64,000 bases of DNA from Pseudomonadota bacterium. GTDB taxonomy: Bacteria; Pseudomonadota; Gammaproteobacteria; Steroidobacterales; SZUA-146. Where the stretch lies: positions 1 through 64,000 of the forward strand of contig JBCCHD010000002.1 of NCBI GenBank assembly GCA_039028935.1, given 5' to 3'. The first letter of the stretch is position 1; every line of letters begins with the position of its first letter. The notes beneath the pieces were generated by a model. That model had not been told where the DNA came from and did not search any database. It was given only the letters and a program-made list of their open reading frames with translations. Shown here one piece after another: positions 40,894 to 48,363 of the stretch. A program made the position numbers and the translations under genes.

Positions 40894-41436
40894 TTAGCCA
40901 TCATTAATCAAATCGTTGGCGGCATCGAGCAGCGTGTCGAATACGGCGATGTCAGCATCGGTATCCAGTTCGGCTTCCGTTTTCGCGCCGTTTCCCGTGC
41001 GCACCAAGATGGGCGTAGCACCGGCTGTGTTGGCGGCTTCTAGATCACGCATCGAATCACCGATGGCCGGCACACCGTCTAAATTGTCAATGTTGAACCG
41101 TTGGCGAATTTGTTCGAATAAACCGGACTTGGGCTTGCGGCAGGTACAGAAATCATCGGGTGAGTGAGGACAAAAAAACACCGCCGCAATTTCGCCACCT
41201 TCGGCCTGCACGGCATCGTGCATTTTACGCATGATGCCCGCGAGCGCCTTATGATCGAAAAGGCCACGTCCCAGCCCCGATTGGTTGGTCGCCACAACGA
41301 CCACATAGCCAGCCTGGTGTAGACGCGCGATCGCCTCAAGGCTCCCCGGCAACGCTTTCCATTCAGAATGCGTCTTGATGTAGGCCTTCGAGTCGCGGTT
41401 GATTACGCCATCTCTGTCGAGAATCACCAATTTCAT
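40894..41436 (-). CDS. gmhB: D-glycero-beta-D-manno-heptose-1,7-bisphosphate 7-phosphatase
   Basis: This 180-residue HAD phosphatase makes the ADP-heptose precursor for LPS inner core. Visible are the nucleophile motif LDRDGVIN, TNQSGLGRG, the zinc-loop motif CPHSPDDFCTCRKPK and IGDSMRDLEAA. The length matches GmhB (about 190). It lies upstream of plsC on the same strand with a 200-base gap. LPS heptose synthesis places it in the cytoplasm. Confidence 0.94.
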   Translation of the reverse strand: MKLVILDRDGVINRDSKAYIKTHSEWKALPGSLEAIARLHQAGYVVVVATNQSGLGRGLFDHKALAGIMRKMHDAVQAEGGEIAAVFFCPHSPDDFCTCRKPKSGLFEQIRQRFNIDNLDGVPAIGDSMRDLEAANTAGATPILVRTGNGAKTEAELDTDADIAVFDTLLDAANDLINDG

Positions 41437-41519
41437 CGGCCGTAGTGTACCGGGAATTCAACATAAACCGCAGAATTTCATTCCAAAATGATGGAATCGG
41501 CGTCGTTTTAGCGCTTATA

Positions 41520-41622
41520 AACATGACATCACCTGTACCCCGATGTCGAACCTGCTGACCGCACTGGACGCGGTCTATTTGCCAATGATTGGCTGGCCCG
41601 ACGTTTTCGTCGGGCTTTTTTT
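41520..41622 (+). ncRNA. Candidate small RNA ending at the orphan terminator
   Basis: A perfect 8-bp stem GCCCGACG/CGTCGGGC with a TTTT loop and a run of seven T ends at 41622. No plus-strand gene lies upstream, so a transcript starting near 41527 (after a TATAAA) is a plausible small RNA of about 95 bases. The promoter match is weak and there is no family I recognise. Confidence 0.3.
41596..41622 (+). terminator. Orphan Rho-independent terminator
   Basis: The stem GCCCGACG/CGTCGGGC with a TTTT loop is followed by a run of seven T on the plus strand. On the minus strand there is no T-run, so it is not the terminator of gmhB, which runs away from it. Confidence 0.85.
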
Positions 41623-41888
41623 ATCGCGATAACCGCCCCGCCAAAACCCGTGCGGGCATCGACAGCCCGGCGTGGCGCGCAATCATGAGCGCTGTCTCAC
41701 TCGCCTCGCATAGACTGTCTAAACGTGTTCCGACCGGATCGGAACGTTAGTTTTTCCCCGGGTGTAATCCGCCCGCCGTTATGTCGCGCCCGAATGTGTC
41801 GCGCCTTTGCCTCAATTGTTCATGATTGAGCGCTCCCGCCAACGCTTTTTATGCCTACCTTCGACGTGAGAAAAGCGGGAGAGCAGGT

Positions 41889-43259
41889 ATGGTTCGGGTT
41901 TATATCAAAGTGGGAATGATTTTACTGGTGGCGCTGCTGTTGTTGGTGCCGCTCGGCATGATCGCAAGCGTGGTAGACGATCGCAGTCACTATCGTGATC
42001 AAGTGATTCGAGAAATAGAACGTACCTGGTCGGGCGAACAGATAGTGACCGGCCCTGTGCTCAAGCTGCCCTACCTTGTTGATCTCACAGAACGCATTAC
42101 GAATCCGGCAACTGGAAAACTCGAATCACGCGTTCGCCGAGAGCATCGCATGCATTATTTGATTGCCGAGACGTTGCACCTTGAGAGTACCGCTCAAACA
42201 GAAATGCGTACGATTGGTATTTATAGCGTGCCGGTATACACCAGCCACCACGACATGCGCGCCACGTTTGCGTTTTCTTCGCTTGAAACCATCGAAAACA
42301 CAGAACACTTCGTTCGATGGGGATCGCCAACACTGTCGTTGATGGTAAGCGATGGCCGAGGGATCTCGGGCGAGCCTGTGCTCAACTGGAACGGCCAGAC
42401 GCAGTCCCTCCAGGCTGGTAGCGAGATGCCGAACAATCCACCGGGACTGCATGCCAATGTGATCTGGCCGCAGCAAGCACAGACAGTCGATGTGTCGATG
42501 ACGTTGACGTTACGCGGCAGTCAATCGCTGTATTTCAGCCCGCTCGCCCACCACTTCAACGCGTCGTTACAGTCGGGTTGGCCGCATCCGAAATTTGACG
42601 GGCAGTTTTTGCCTGCGTCGCGCACGGTTTCGGACGAAGGATTCAGCGGCGTTTGGGATGTGTCCTCGTTTGCCACGAATGCGCAAACACAGATCAATGG
42701 GTGTTTTCGTGAGTCGCGTTGCGCCGCGCATCAGTTACCTCGCCTGGGCGTTACGTTTTTTGAGCCCGTCGATATCTACACGAAAGTGACCCGCGCCATT
42801 AAATACGGTGTGCTGTTTATCGCGATCACATTCGTCGCCTTCTTCTTAACCGAAACACTCACCCGCGCTCGCCTACACCCGATGCAGTATGTGCTCGTCG
42901 GTTTGTCCTTGGCGATTTTCTATCTGTTGTTGGTGTCCTTGTCTGAGCATATGCCGTTTCGACACGCCTATGTGATGGCCACCGTGTCGAGCGTCACGTT
43001 GATCGGTGTGTATCTTAGCGGCGCATTAGGCCATCGTCGACTCGCCTTCCTATACAGTGTGGGAATGGGTTTGCTCTACGCGATGCTCTTTACGATCCTA
43101 CGATCCGAGGACTTTGCGCTGCTAATGGGTACGATACTGCTGTTCGGTTTACTGGCCGCTGTCATGCTGCTCACCCGTCGGATTGATTGGTATGAATTTG
43201 GCCGAGGAAAGCGCGGCGCGACCACCCCGGATTCGGACGTTCGGTTGCCCGGGCACTGA
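41889..43259 (+). CDS. creD: CreD-family inner membrane protein
   Basis: This 456-residue membrane protein has one N-terminal helix (about residues 8-28), a large periplasmic region (about 30-330, with SVPVYTSHHDMRATF) and several C-terminal helices (GVLFIAITFVAFFLTETL and onward). CreD is linked to envelope integrity and is regulated by CreBC in enterobacteria. The ATG at 41889 has GGGAGA 8 bases upstream, so I prefer it to a TTG at 41826. No creBC genes lie next to it. Confidence 0.88.
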   Translation: MVRVYIKVGMILLVALLLLVPLGMIASVVDDRSHYRDQVIREIERTWSGEQIVTGPVLKLPYLVDLTERITNPATGKLESRVRREHRMHYLIAETLHLESTAQTEMRTIGIYSVPVYTSHHDMRATFAFSSLETIENTEHFVRWGSPTLSLMVSDGRGISGEPVLNWNGQTQSLQAGSEMPNNPPGLHANVIWPQQAQTVDVSMTLTLRGSQSLYFSPLAHHFNASLQSGWPHPKFDGQFLPASRTVSDEGFSGVWDVSSFATNAQTQINGCFRESRCAAHQLPRLGVTFFEPVDIYTKVTRAIKYGVLFIAITFVAFFLTETLTRARLHPMQYVLVGLSLAIFYLLLVSLSEHMPFRHAYVMATVSSVTLIGVYLSGALGHRRLAFLYSVGMGLLYAMLFTILRSEDFALLMGTILLFGLLAAVMLLTRRIDWYEFGRGKRGATTPDSDVRLPGH

Positions 43260-43473
43260 TGGGTGGTCATCGTCGCACCCAACCGGCCGTGATCGGGCGA
43301 GTGCTCGGTCCGAATGCAGCGCAACATAATGTCGGCGTAGTTTACAGTTTTGTGATCTATTGGATTTGATGCGGCGGACACAGCGGTTTGGCGGTGAATA
43401 CCCCCGATTTTATTCGCTTACTTAACATATGCTTAGATGCGTTAAGGTAAATATGGCGGCAGTTATGTCAATT

Positions 43474-43490
43474 CTGGTGCGATTTTTGCA
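43474..43490 (+). promoter_or_regulatory. Sigma-54-like promoter before the PEP-CTERM gene
   Basis: CTGGTGCGATTTTTGCA has the -24 GG and -12 GC spaced by ten bases and a perfect TTGCA. Two positions in the -24 element differ from TGGCAC. It lies 105 bases upstream of the PEP-CTERM gene. Sigma-54 control of PEP-CTERM genes is known in other exosortase-bearing proteobacteria. Confidence 0.55.
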
Positions 43491-43594
43491 ATATTTTAAA
43501 GCCCAACAAGATAGAAATTCTGCTTTCGATCGGTCAGGGTTGACCGAAAACTGATGAAACATTCGCAGAATCAATGGATTATAAGGAATTAACG

Positions 43595-44158
43595 ATGAGC
43601 ACCAACCGACTTCGCACACGTCTTGCCACATTGATGGCCATTTTTGCGCTGGCCTCTTTCCAGGCACCTGCCATGGCGGGCTTTATAGAAGGTGGCATCG
43701 GCTTTGGTGGGTTGTTCACGCCGACTGGCGGTACCGGTCTTGGGGATGCCACCGGCATTTCCTTCGGTTTTAGCACGGTGACAACCGCAACCGGTGACTT
43801 CGCACCGGCCGCTGGTGAATTCGCGAGCTTCAACGATCTCGACTTTAACCCGGCGAACACGCCGATCACGCCGCTCTGGTCAGTTACGGCTGGGGGTATT
43901 AATTATGCCTTTGATTTGCTTGATATTAGTCTCGATTTCCAGGATGCCGACGAAATCAATCTGTCCGGCACCGGCATCCTAAGCGCGACCGGCTTTGATG
44001 ACACGGCGGGAACATGGACCTTCTCAGGTCAAAACGGTAGTGTATTCTTTACGTTCTCGAGCATCACGATTGCTGAGAGCGTGTCCGAGCCTTCCACATT
44101 ATTGTTGCTGGGTCTTGGTTTGGTCGGTGTGGCCGCCGTGCGTCGTCGCACCAACTGA
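43595..44158 (+). CDS. PEP-CTERM sorting-domain protein
   Basis: This 187-residue exported protein has a signal peptide (residues 1-28, ending PAMA). The C-terminal sorting signal is SEPSTLLLLGLGLVGVAAVRRRTN: a PEP-type motif, a hydrophobic helix and a basic tail, which is recognised by exosortase. The middle is a small strand-rich domain with FDDTAGTW. AAGGA lies 8 bases before the ATG at 43595. A related gene follows. No exosortase gene lies in this window. Confidence 0.92.
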   Translation: MSTNRLRTRLATLMAIFALASFQAPAMAGFIEGGIGFGGLFTPTGGTGLGDATGISFGFSTVTTATGDFAPAAGEFASFNDLDFNPANTPITPLWSVTAGGINYAFDLLDISLDFQDADEINLSGTGILSATGFDDTAGTWTFSGQNGSVFFTFSSITIAESVSEPSTLLLLGLGLVGVAAVRRRTN

Positions 44159-44208
44159 TTGATTTTTAGGGGGAACGTATCGGGTCGGGGTACACGACAT
44201 CGATACTC

Positions 44209-44227
44209 GGTGGTCTCTTTGACCACC
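44209..44227. terminator. Hairpin between the two sorting-signal genes
   Basis: GGTGGTC and GACCACC form a 7-bp stem with a five-base loop, 50 bases after the first gene. There is no T-run, so it may lower read-through or stabilise the upstream mRNA. Confidence 0.4.
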
Positions 44228-44280
44228 AACTAATAAAAACCGGTTCGTTATCACGACGAACCAATAGGGATGTAAACGAT

Positions 44281-44835
44281 ATGACGAACACCAATATTAA
44301 GGGAATGATTGCGCGCCTGGTTATGCTGATGATGATGGGCATATTCAGTCTGTCAGCATCCGCGATGCTCATTGACGCGAGTTCTGAAACCGCACTGTTT
44401 GGCACTTACTCTGCCGACAACGGTGATCTTACGCTGGCCACGACACTGACGTTTGCCGATCCGGCGCTCATCGCGGCAGGTGTTAACGACTTTGCGTTTG
44501 CGGTTGGCAGCAATGCGTCGCTCAATGCAATCACCATTGACCCATCATTCTCTGGACAGGTGCTGTCGTTCGGGAGTGGCGGATCGTTCACTGCAAACTC
44601 ATTGGCGATTGATCTTCAAACGTCGACCGCGCTTGATATTACTCTTACCGGGTTTTGGAGCCTCGACGGCTTTGATGACACCGCGGGCACGTTGGTGCTG
44701 ACAGCCGATTCGCTCGGTGGCTTATTTACCTTCTCAGCCTCGGGTACTGTCACGCCTGCGCCAGTGCCCGTACCGGCTGCAGTGTGGCTCCTCGGTTCGG
44801 CGCTGCTTGGATTGGGCTTCAATCGCCGCCGTTAA
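44281..44835 (+). CDS. VPLPA-type CTERM surface protein
   Basis: This 184-residue exported protein has a signal peptide (about residues 1-28, ending SASAM). The C-terminal signal PVPVPAAVWLLGSALLGLGFNRRR is of the VPLPA/PEP-CTERM type. It shares with its upstream neighbour the stretch GFDDTAGT and an overall beta-rich body, so the two are likely paralogues with different sorting signals. A strong terminator follows. Confidence 0.9.
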   Translation: MTNTNIKGMIARLVMLMMMGIFSLSASAMLIDASSETALFGTYSADNGDLTLATTLTFADPALIAAGVNDFAFAVGSNASLNAITIDPSFSGQVLSFGSGGSFTANSLAIDLQTSTALDITLTGFWSLDGFDDTAGTLVLTADSLGGLFTFSASGTVTPAPVPVPAAVWLLGSALLGLGFNRRR

Positions 44836-44857
44836 GAGCCGGCAACACACACAGAGG

Positions 44858-44886
44858 AACGGCAGCCAACGGCTGCCGTTTTTTTT
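44858..44886 (+). terminator. Rho-independent terminator
   Basis: A 10-bp stem AACGGCAGCC/GGCTGCCGTT with a three-base loop is followed by six further T. It ends the pair of sorting-signal genes 23 bases after the second stop codon. Confidence 0.92.
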
Positions 44887-45036
44887 GGCTGATCGACGCT
44901 GATCGATATCGAAATTTATTTCAAATTGAGTGAGGGTATTCGGGTCGTAGTGTCGCTTTGACAAGTAGGCATCAAGGAATCGATGCCATGATCAGCTGGC
45001 GCCACCCAAGCTGAGATAAAAAAACAAGGAAGATAG

Positions 45037-45072
45037 AGCCCGGCATGATCATCATGTCGGGCTTCTTTTATT
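45037..45072. terminator. Hairpin terminator between converging genes
   Basis: AGCCCGGCATGAT pairs with ATCATGTCGGGCT (one G-U pair) and is followed by TTCTTTTATT on the plus strand. A T-rich tract is also present at some distance on the minus strand. It may back up the upstream terminator or serve the minus-strand hydrolase gene. Confidence 0.6.
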
Positions 45073-45135
45073 GACGCTCTGACAATCTAATCGCGTGGAC
45101 GCAGTCAATGAGGGGACTATTCGGCGGATACGACT

Positions 45136-45894
45136 TTATCGGCCTTTGTGCAGCGGCACGACGTTTTGTCGCGGTCTCGAAAACGCCGAATTGACCGATT
45201 CAAGACTCAGACTGATTGCCTCTCCGAAGTCGGCATAGCCGGATTCGGACGGATGGTAGCCATCGTCAGCAAACTTCATTGGATCCGGTTCTATGTCGAC
45301 TGGCACATGAATCGATCCTGTTTCGTCGGCCACCTGCTGTGTCACCGTGTCCAAAATCTCAGCACGAAGGCCAAGTATCGCCCGCAACGGCTGAGGTAGC
45401 AGCGGAAACTCACCCATTGGGGGTGTGCCCGTTAACACAATCTGCGCATCCGTACTGTGCTGTCGAAGTGCCGCAATCAGTTTGTGCAAATCAACCTTAA
45501 AGCGCGTGGTTCGCGTAAGTCCGGTGACGTCGTTAACGCCGGTTGAGATCAGCATAACGTGAAACGGCTGCTCGGGCATCGTCGGGACCAGTCCGCGTGT
45601 AATATCGTGGGTTCGGGCGCCGGATTGCCCAATCGCGGTCCAATGCACGGTCACGCCAAATTGTGCGGCCATCGCGCGGGCGGTATGTCCGACCAGTGCT
45701 TTATCGAGGGTGCTCGCCCCTACCCCTTCCACGAGTGAATCACCGATGGCGAGCAGTCGACATGGCGGGCCATCACCGATATACCCGGCTTTCTCACCGG
45801 CTGCGCCGTCAAACCGGTTGGCGGTTTTTCTAATCCAAAGTGCCTGAGGCAACGCGAAAGGAAGGGTGAGCCAAAAAATAAAGCGTTTAAACAT
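45136..45894 (-). CDS. SGNH/GDSL-type hydrolase
   Basis: This esterase-like protein has about 252 residues and an N-terminal hydrophobic segment (MFKRFIFWLTLPFALPQALW) that may be a membrane anchor. The SGNH blocks are IGDSLVEGVGAS (Ser), GQSGARTHD (Gly), STGVNDVTG (Asn) and DDGYHPSESGY (Asp and His). The substrate could be an ester or an acetylated glycan. I use the ATG at 45894; a GTG at 45933 would add 13 residues without ribosome-site support. Confidence 0.88.
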   Translation of the reverse strand: MFKRFIFWLTLPFALPQALWIRKTANRFDGAAGEKAGYIGDGPPCRLLAIGDSLVEGVGASTLDKALVGHTARAMAAQFGVTVHWTAIGQSGARTHDITRGLVPTMPEQPFHVMLISTGVNDVTGLTRTTRFKVDLHKLIAALRQHSTDAQIVLTGTPPMGEFPLLPQPLRAILGLRAEILDTVTQQVADETGSIHVPVDIEPDPMKFADDGYHPSESGYADFGEAISLSLESVNSAFSRPRQNVVPLHKGR

Positions 45895-46292
45895 CCAAAA
45901 CCCGGAGCGGTACGTTCTTATTGTATTGATCACTTATAGTCGGTCGAAAATCGGGGCGTTTCAACCCATCAACAGGGGGTCGGCTTTCTGCTATCCCCTT
46001 TTATTCGACAAGGTAACGTATTACCGAGGTCGAATCGGCTGCACGCGGTCTGACGCTTTCAGATAAAACGGCACCGTCGACTTAGGGGCTGCGCATCGCG
46101 CAGAGCTCGACGATGGTAGGCGTTCTATAACAGCGACAACAGTGGCGTCAGTCCTGCATTGGCGCGGTCGCGCGACGTGCTCGAACTGAATCTAGCGATC
46201 GACAAGCGGACTGCACGGTAACGCACGGACCGTCCGTCATGGTCACATCCGTTTTGGCGCCTGCGCATGCCACACAACGCAAACGCGAGCTG
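45895..46292. other. Intergenic region, no gene seen
   Basis: About 400 bases lie between two minus-strand genes. I find no convincing ORF, RNA or repeat. It must contain the promoter of the GDSL hydrolase gene and the end of the secreted-protein transcript, but no clear terminator stands out. Confidence 0.35.
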
Positions 46293-48047
46293 CTACTGCT
46301 GGCTCAGCGTTTGCGAATCGTCGGGTGCACAGGTGGTCGCCACACCGCTTGGTCCGGGTGCCTTTAAGAACTGGTTACTGAATATCGCCAAATCCAGAAA
46401 GTTCACGAGGTTATCGCCATTGAAGTCCGCGTCGGGATTCCAGTTCTCACGGAGTGGATCAGAGAACATGGCTTGTGAAAACTGAAATAAATCCTGGAAA
46501 TTGACTAAGCAGTCGTTGCCAAATGCATTGTCTGATTTAACGCCATCGGCCGTCGCCGCTTGTGCATTGCGGGCTATATCGGCATCGCAGGCATTACCGT
46601 ACCCATCATTATCGGTATCACGCTGAAGGGGGTTGTCGACCTCTGAGCAGTTGTCATTGCAACTTAAGATTTTGTCTTCTTCAAAATCATCGGTGCAGCC
46701 ATTGCTGCTGAGAATGACGGTGTCGACTTGTGCGTAGCCAAGACCTTCGTTGCCATAGCCAAAACACACAAAGACTTCCGGCTCGCCATCCAGATCGCTG
46801 ATGTTAAAGTTAAACGGCGTTCCAGGAGGCAGTCCAAAATCCCCTTCTGGCTGATTGATGAGCAATCGCGCGCTGTTCACGCCCAAGGTGAGCGGACCAA
46901 AAAAAGGTGTCGTGCCGACCCACACACCGAAAAAATCTTCGCCGCCCGGAACAATTATGCCGGGTTGATAGTTCACCACCAGTTCGAGTTGACTATCGAG
47001 TTTAAAACTCAGATCAACGGGTTCATTGCACACGTAGGTCTCAACCAGTGCAGCCAACTGGGCGCGCGCCTCTTCATCGCGATTGGCGATTAGAAACGTC
47101 GAATCAATACAGGCCGCATCGCCAGGCTCACCGGTATGGTTGCCGGGCGGTGACTGGTTAGTGCCGCAGACGCCGTCAGACGTTGTGCCCCATAATAAAT
47201 CGATCTCGCCACGAACTTTTTGTTCAAACTGCGGTGGTGACAGCGGACCATTGATGTCTTCAAAGGGCTCGTATAGCGACACGTCCGCATCGATTGTGCA
47301 GATGGAGGGTACGGGTGGGCCCGTAACGTCACCGACACGAAGGTTATCTACCGCAATGCGAAAGGCGCCTTCAATCTCATCGAGCTGTAACGCAATCTCT
47401 ACCGTCCCTGCGTTCGCCCAAGGTCCGTCGGGCGCGGTATTTAGATTCACGGTTTGAGATACGTAACGTTGTCCGTTTGAGCAGCCTGGGTTGCTATGAC
47501 CCGCCGAGTAGACCGTCGTGCCATTAATCTGAATGACAAACTGGGCGTTGGAGGGGAAGCTAGGGCATTGTTCAAACAGAATATCGAACTTTAGAAACCG
47601 AGCATCGTTTTGAAAATCGACCTCTTGGGCGATTCGAAAGGTTGACGAGCCTTCACCACCAAATTGCGCCCAACCCACGCCGGCGCGCGCGCCAGCCGGT
47701 GCAAGCGCGCATTCTTGTTCGGTACACACCACCGGGCTGATGCTGCCCTGGTTTTCCCAAAACGCATTAGGACCTTGTTCAAACCCACCATCGAGAATGG
47801 TGCCCATGTCCGCCACGGGTAAAAACGGTGCGGTGCAGGAGTAGCCGTTTTCGACTTGGCAGAATCGCGAGCAGCCATCGCCGTCATCCTGGTTGCCGTC
47901 ATCGCACTGTTCGTTGATCTCAAGTTGCAGATTGCCGCAGGTGTTGCCCGACCAGACAAGCGGTGCCGCAACGAGCAAGCCGGTCAGCATGCAGAGTTGC
48001 ATGATCTTTGAAAACAACGGTTTATGAGTCCAGTCCATGTGGTTCAT
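46293..48047 (-). CDS. Secreted Cys-rich, thrombospondin-3 and dockerin-like protein
   Basis: This 584-residue exported protein has a signal peptide (about 1-34). CGNLQLEINEQCDDGNQDDG and GCSRFCQVENGYSC form a DUF4215-type Cys-rich repeat (about 37-73). Two beta-rich domains follow (about 80-240 and 270-455). A TSP3-like calcium repeat (DTDNDGYGNACDAD) precedes a dockerin-like tail from residue 487 (CLVNFQDLFQFSQ and LVNFLDLAIFSN), ending in APGPSG. Carbohydrate or calcium binding outside the cell is likely; no catalytic motif is seen. Confidence 0.85.
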   Translation of the reverse strand: MNHMDWTHKPLFSKIMQLCMLTGLLVAAPLVWSGNTCGNLQLEINEQCDDGNQDDGDGCSRFCQVENGYSCTAPFLPVADMGTILDGGFEQGPNAFWENQGSISPVVCTEQECALAPAGARAGVGWAQFGGEGSSTFRIAQEVDFQNDARFLKFDILFEQCPSFPSNAQFVIQINGTTVYSAGHSNPGCSNGQRYVSQTVNLNTAPDGPWANAGTVEIALQLDEIEGAFRIAVDNLRVGDVTGPPVPSICTIDADVSLYEPFEDINGPLSPPQFEQKVRGEIDLLWGTTSDGVCGTNQSPPGNHTGEPGDAACIDSTFLIANRDEEARAQLAALVETYVCNEPVDLSFKLDSQLELVVNYQPGIIVPGGEDFFGVWVGTTPFFGPLTLGVNSARLLINQPEGDFGLPPGTPFNFNISDLDGEPEVFVCFGYGNEGLGYAQVDTVILSSNGCTDDFEEDKILSCNDNCSEVDNPLQRDTDNDGYGNACDADIARNAQAATADGVKSDNAFGNDCLVNFQDLFQFSQAMFSDPLRENWNPDADFNGDNLVNFLDLAIFSNQFLKAPGPSGVATTCAPDDSQTLSQQ

Positions 48048-48363
48048 GCGATCCCCCCAGATCAGCGAATGCGGGCAAGCCGCGTGTGGGTTGGCGAAAC
48101 TATCCGGTTTGTTGGTTGCCCGGTGTTATTTTGATGATCGGCCCGACGGCCAGTTTTCTGGTCCAGAATACCATCGCCTGATCATCAAACAGGCTCGATT
48201 TAACCGCTGGCGTGGCACGTGATCGTCATTACCGGCATTGTCTACAGCGACGGATCGCTGCAAATTCCCTCAAATAGATCGTAGAATCCGTAGCTTAGGT
48301 TGAGTCCAAATTGGACAGATGCGTGTCTTTGCGCTGTTGGAGCAGAAAAGAAGCAGCCGTATC
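48048..48363. other. Intergenic region, no gene seen
   Basis: About 316 bases separate the secreted-protein gene from the end of glyS on the same strand. I see no gene, RNA or clear terminator. Confidence 0.35.

Larger units (their letters stand above)
41437..41888. other. Divergent region before creD with an orphan terminator
   Basis: This 452-base gap between divergent genes holds a plus-strand terminator at 41596-41622 that has no gene before it, a possible TATAAA at 41516-41521, and a GTTCCGA/TCGGAAC inverted repeat at 41727-41745 upstream of creD. I cannot support a protein-coding gene. Confidence 0.4.

Noticed and set aside
41543-41632. A 29-residue plus-strand mini-ORF
   Set aside because: It reads straight through the terminator hairpin and has no ribosome binding site; a non-coding transcript is more likely.
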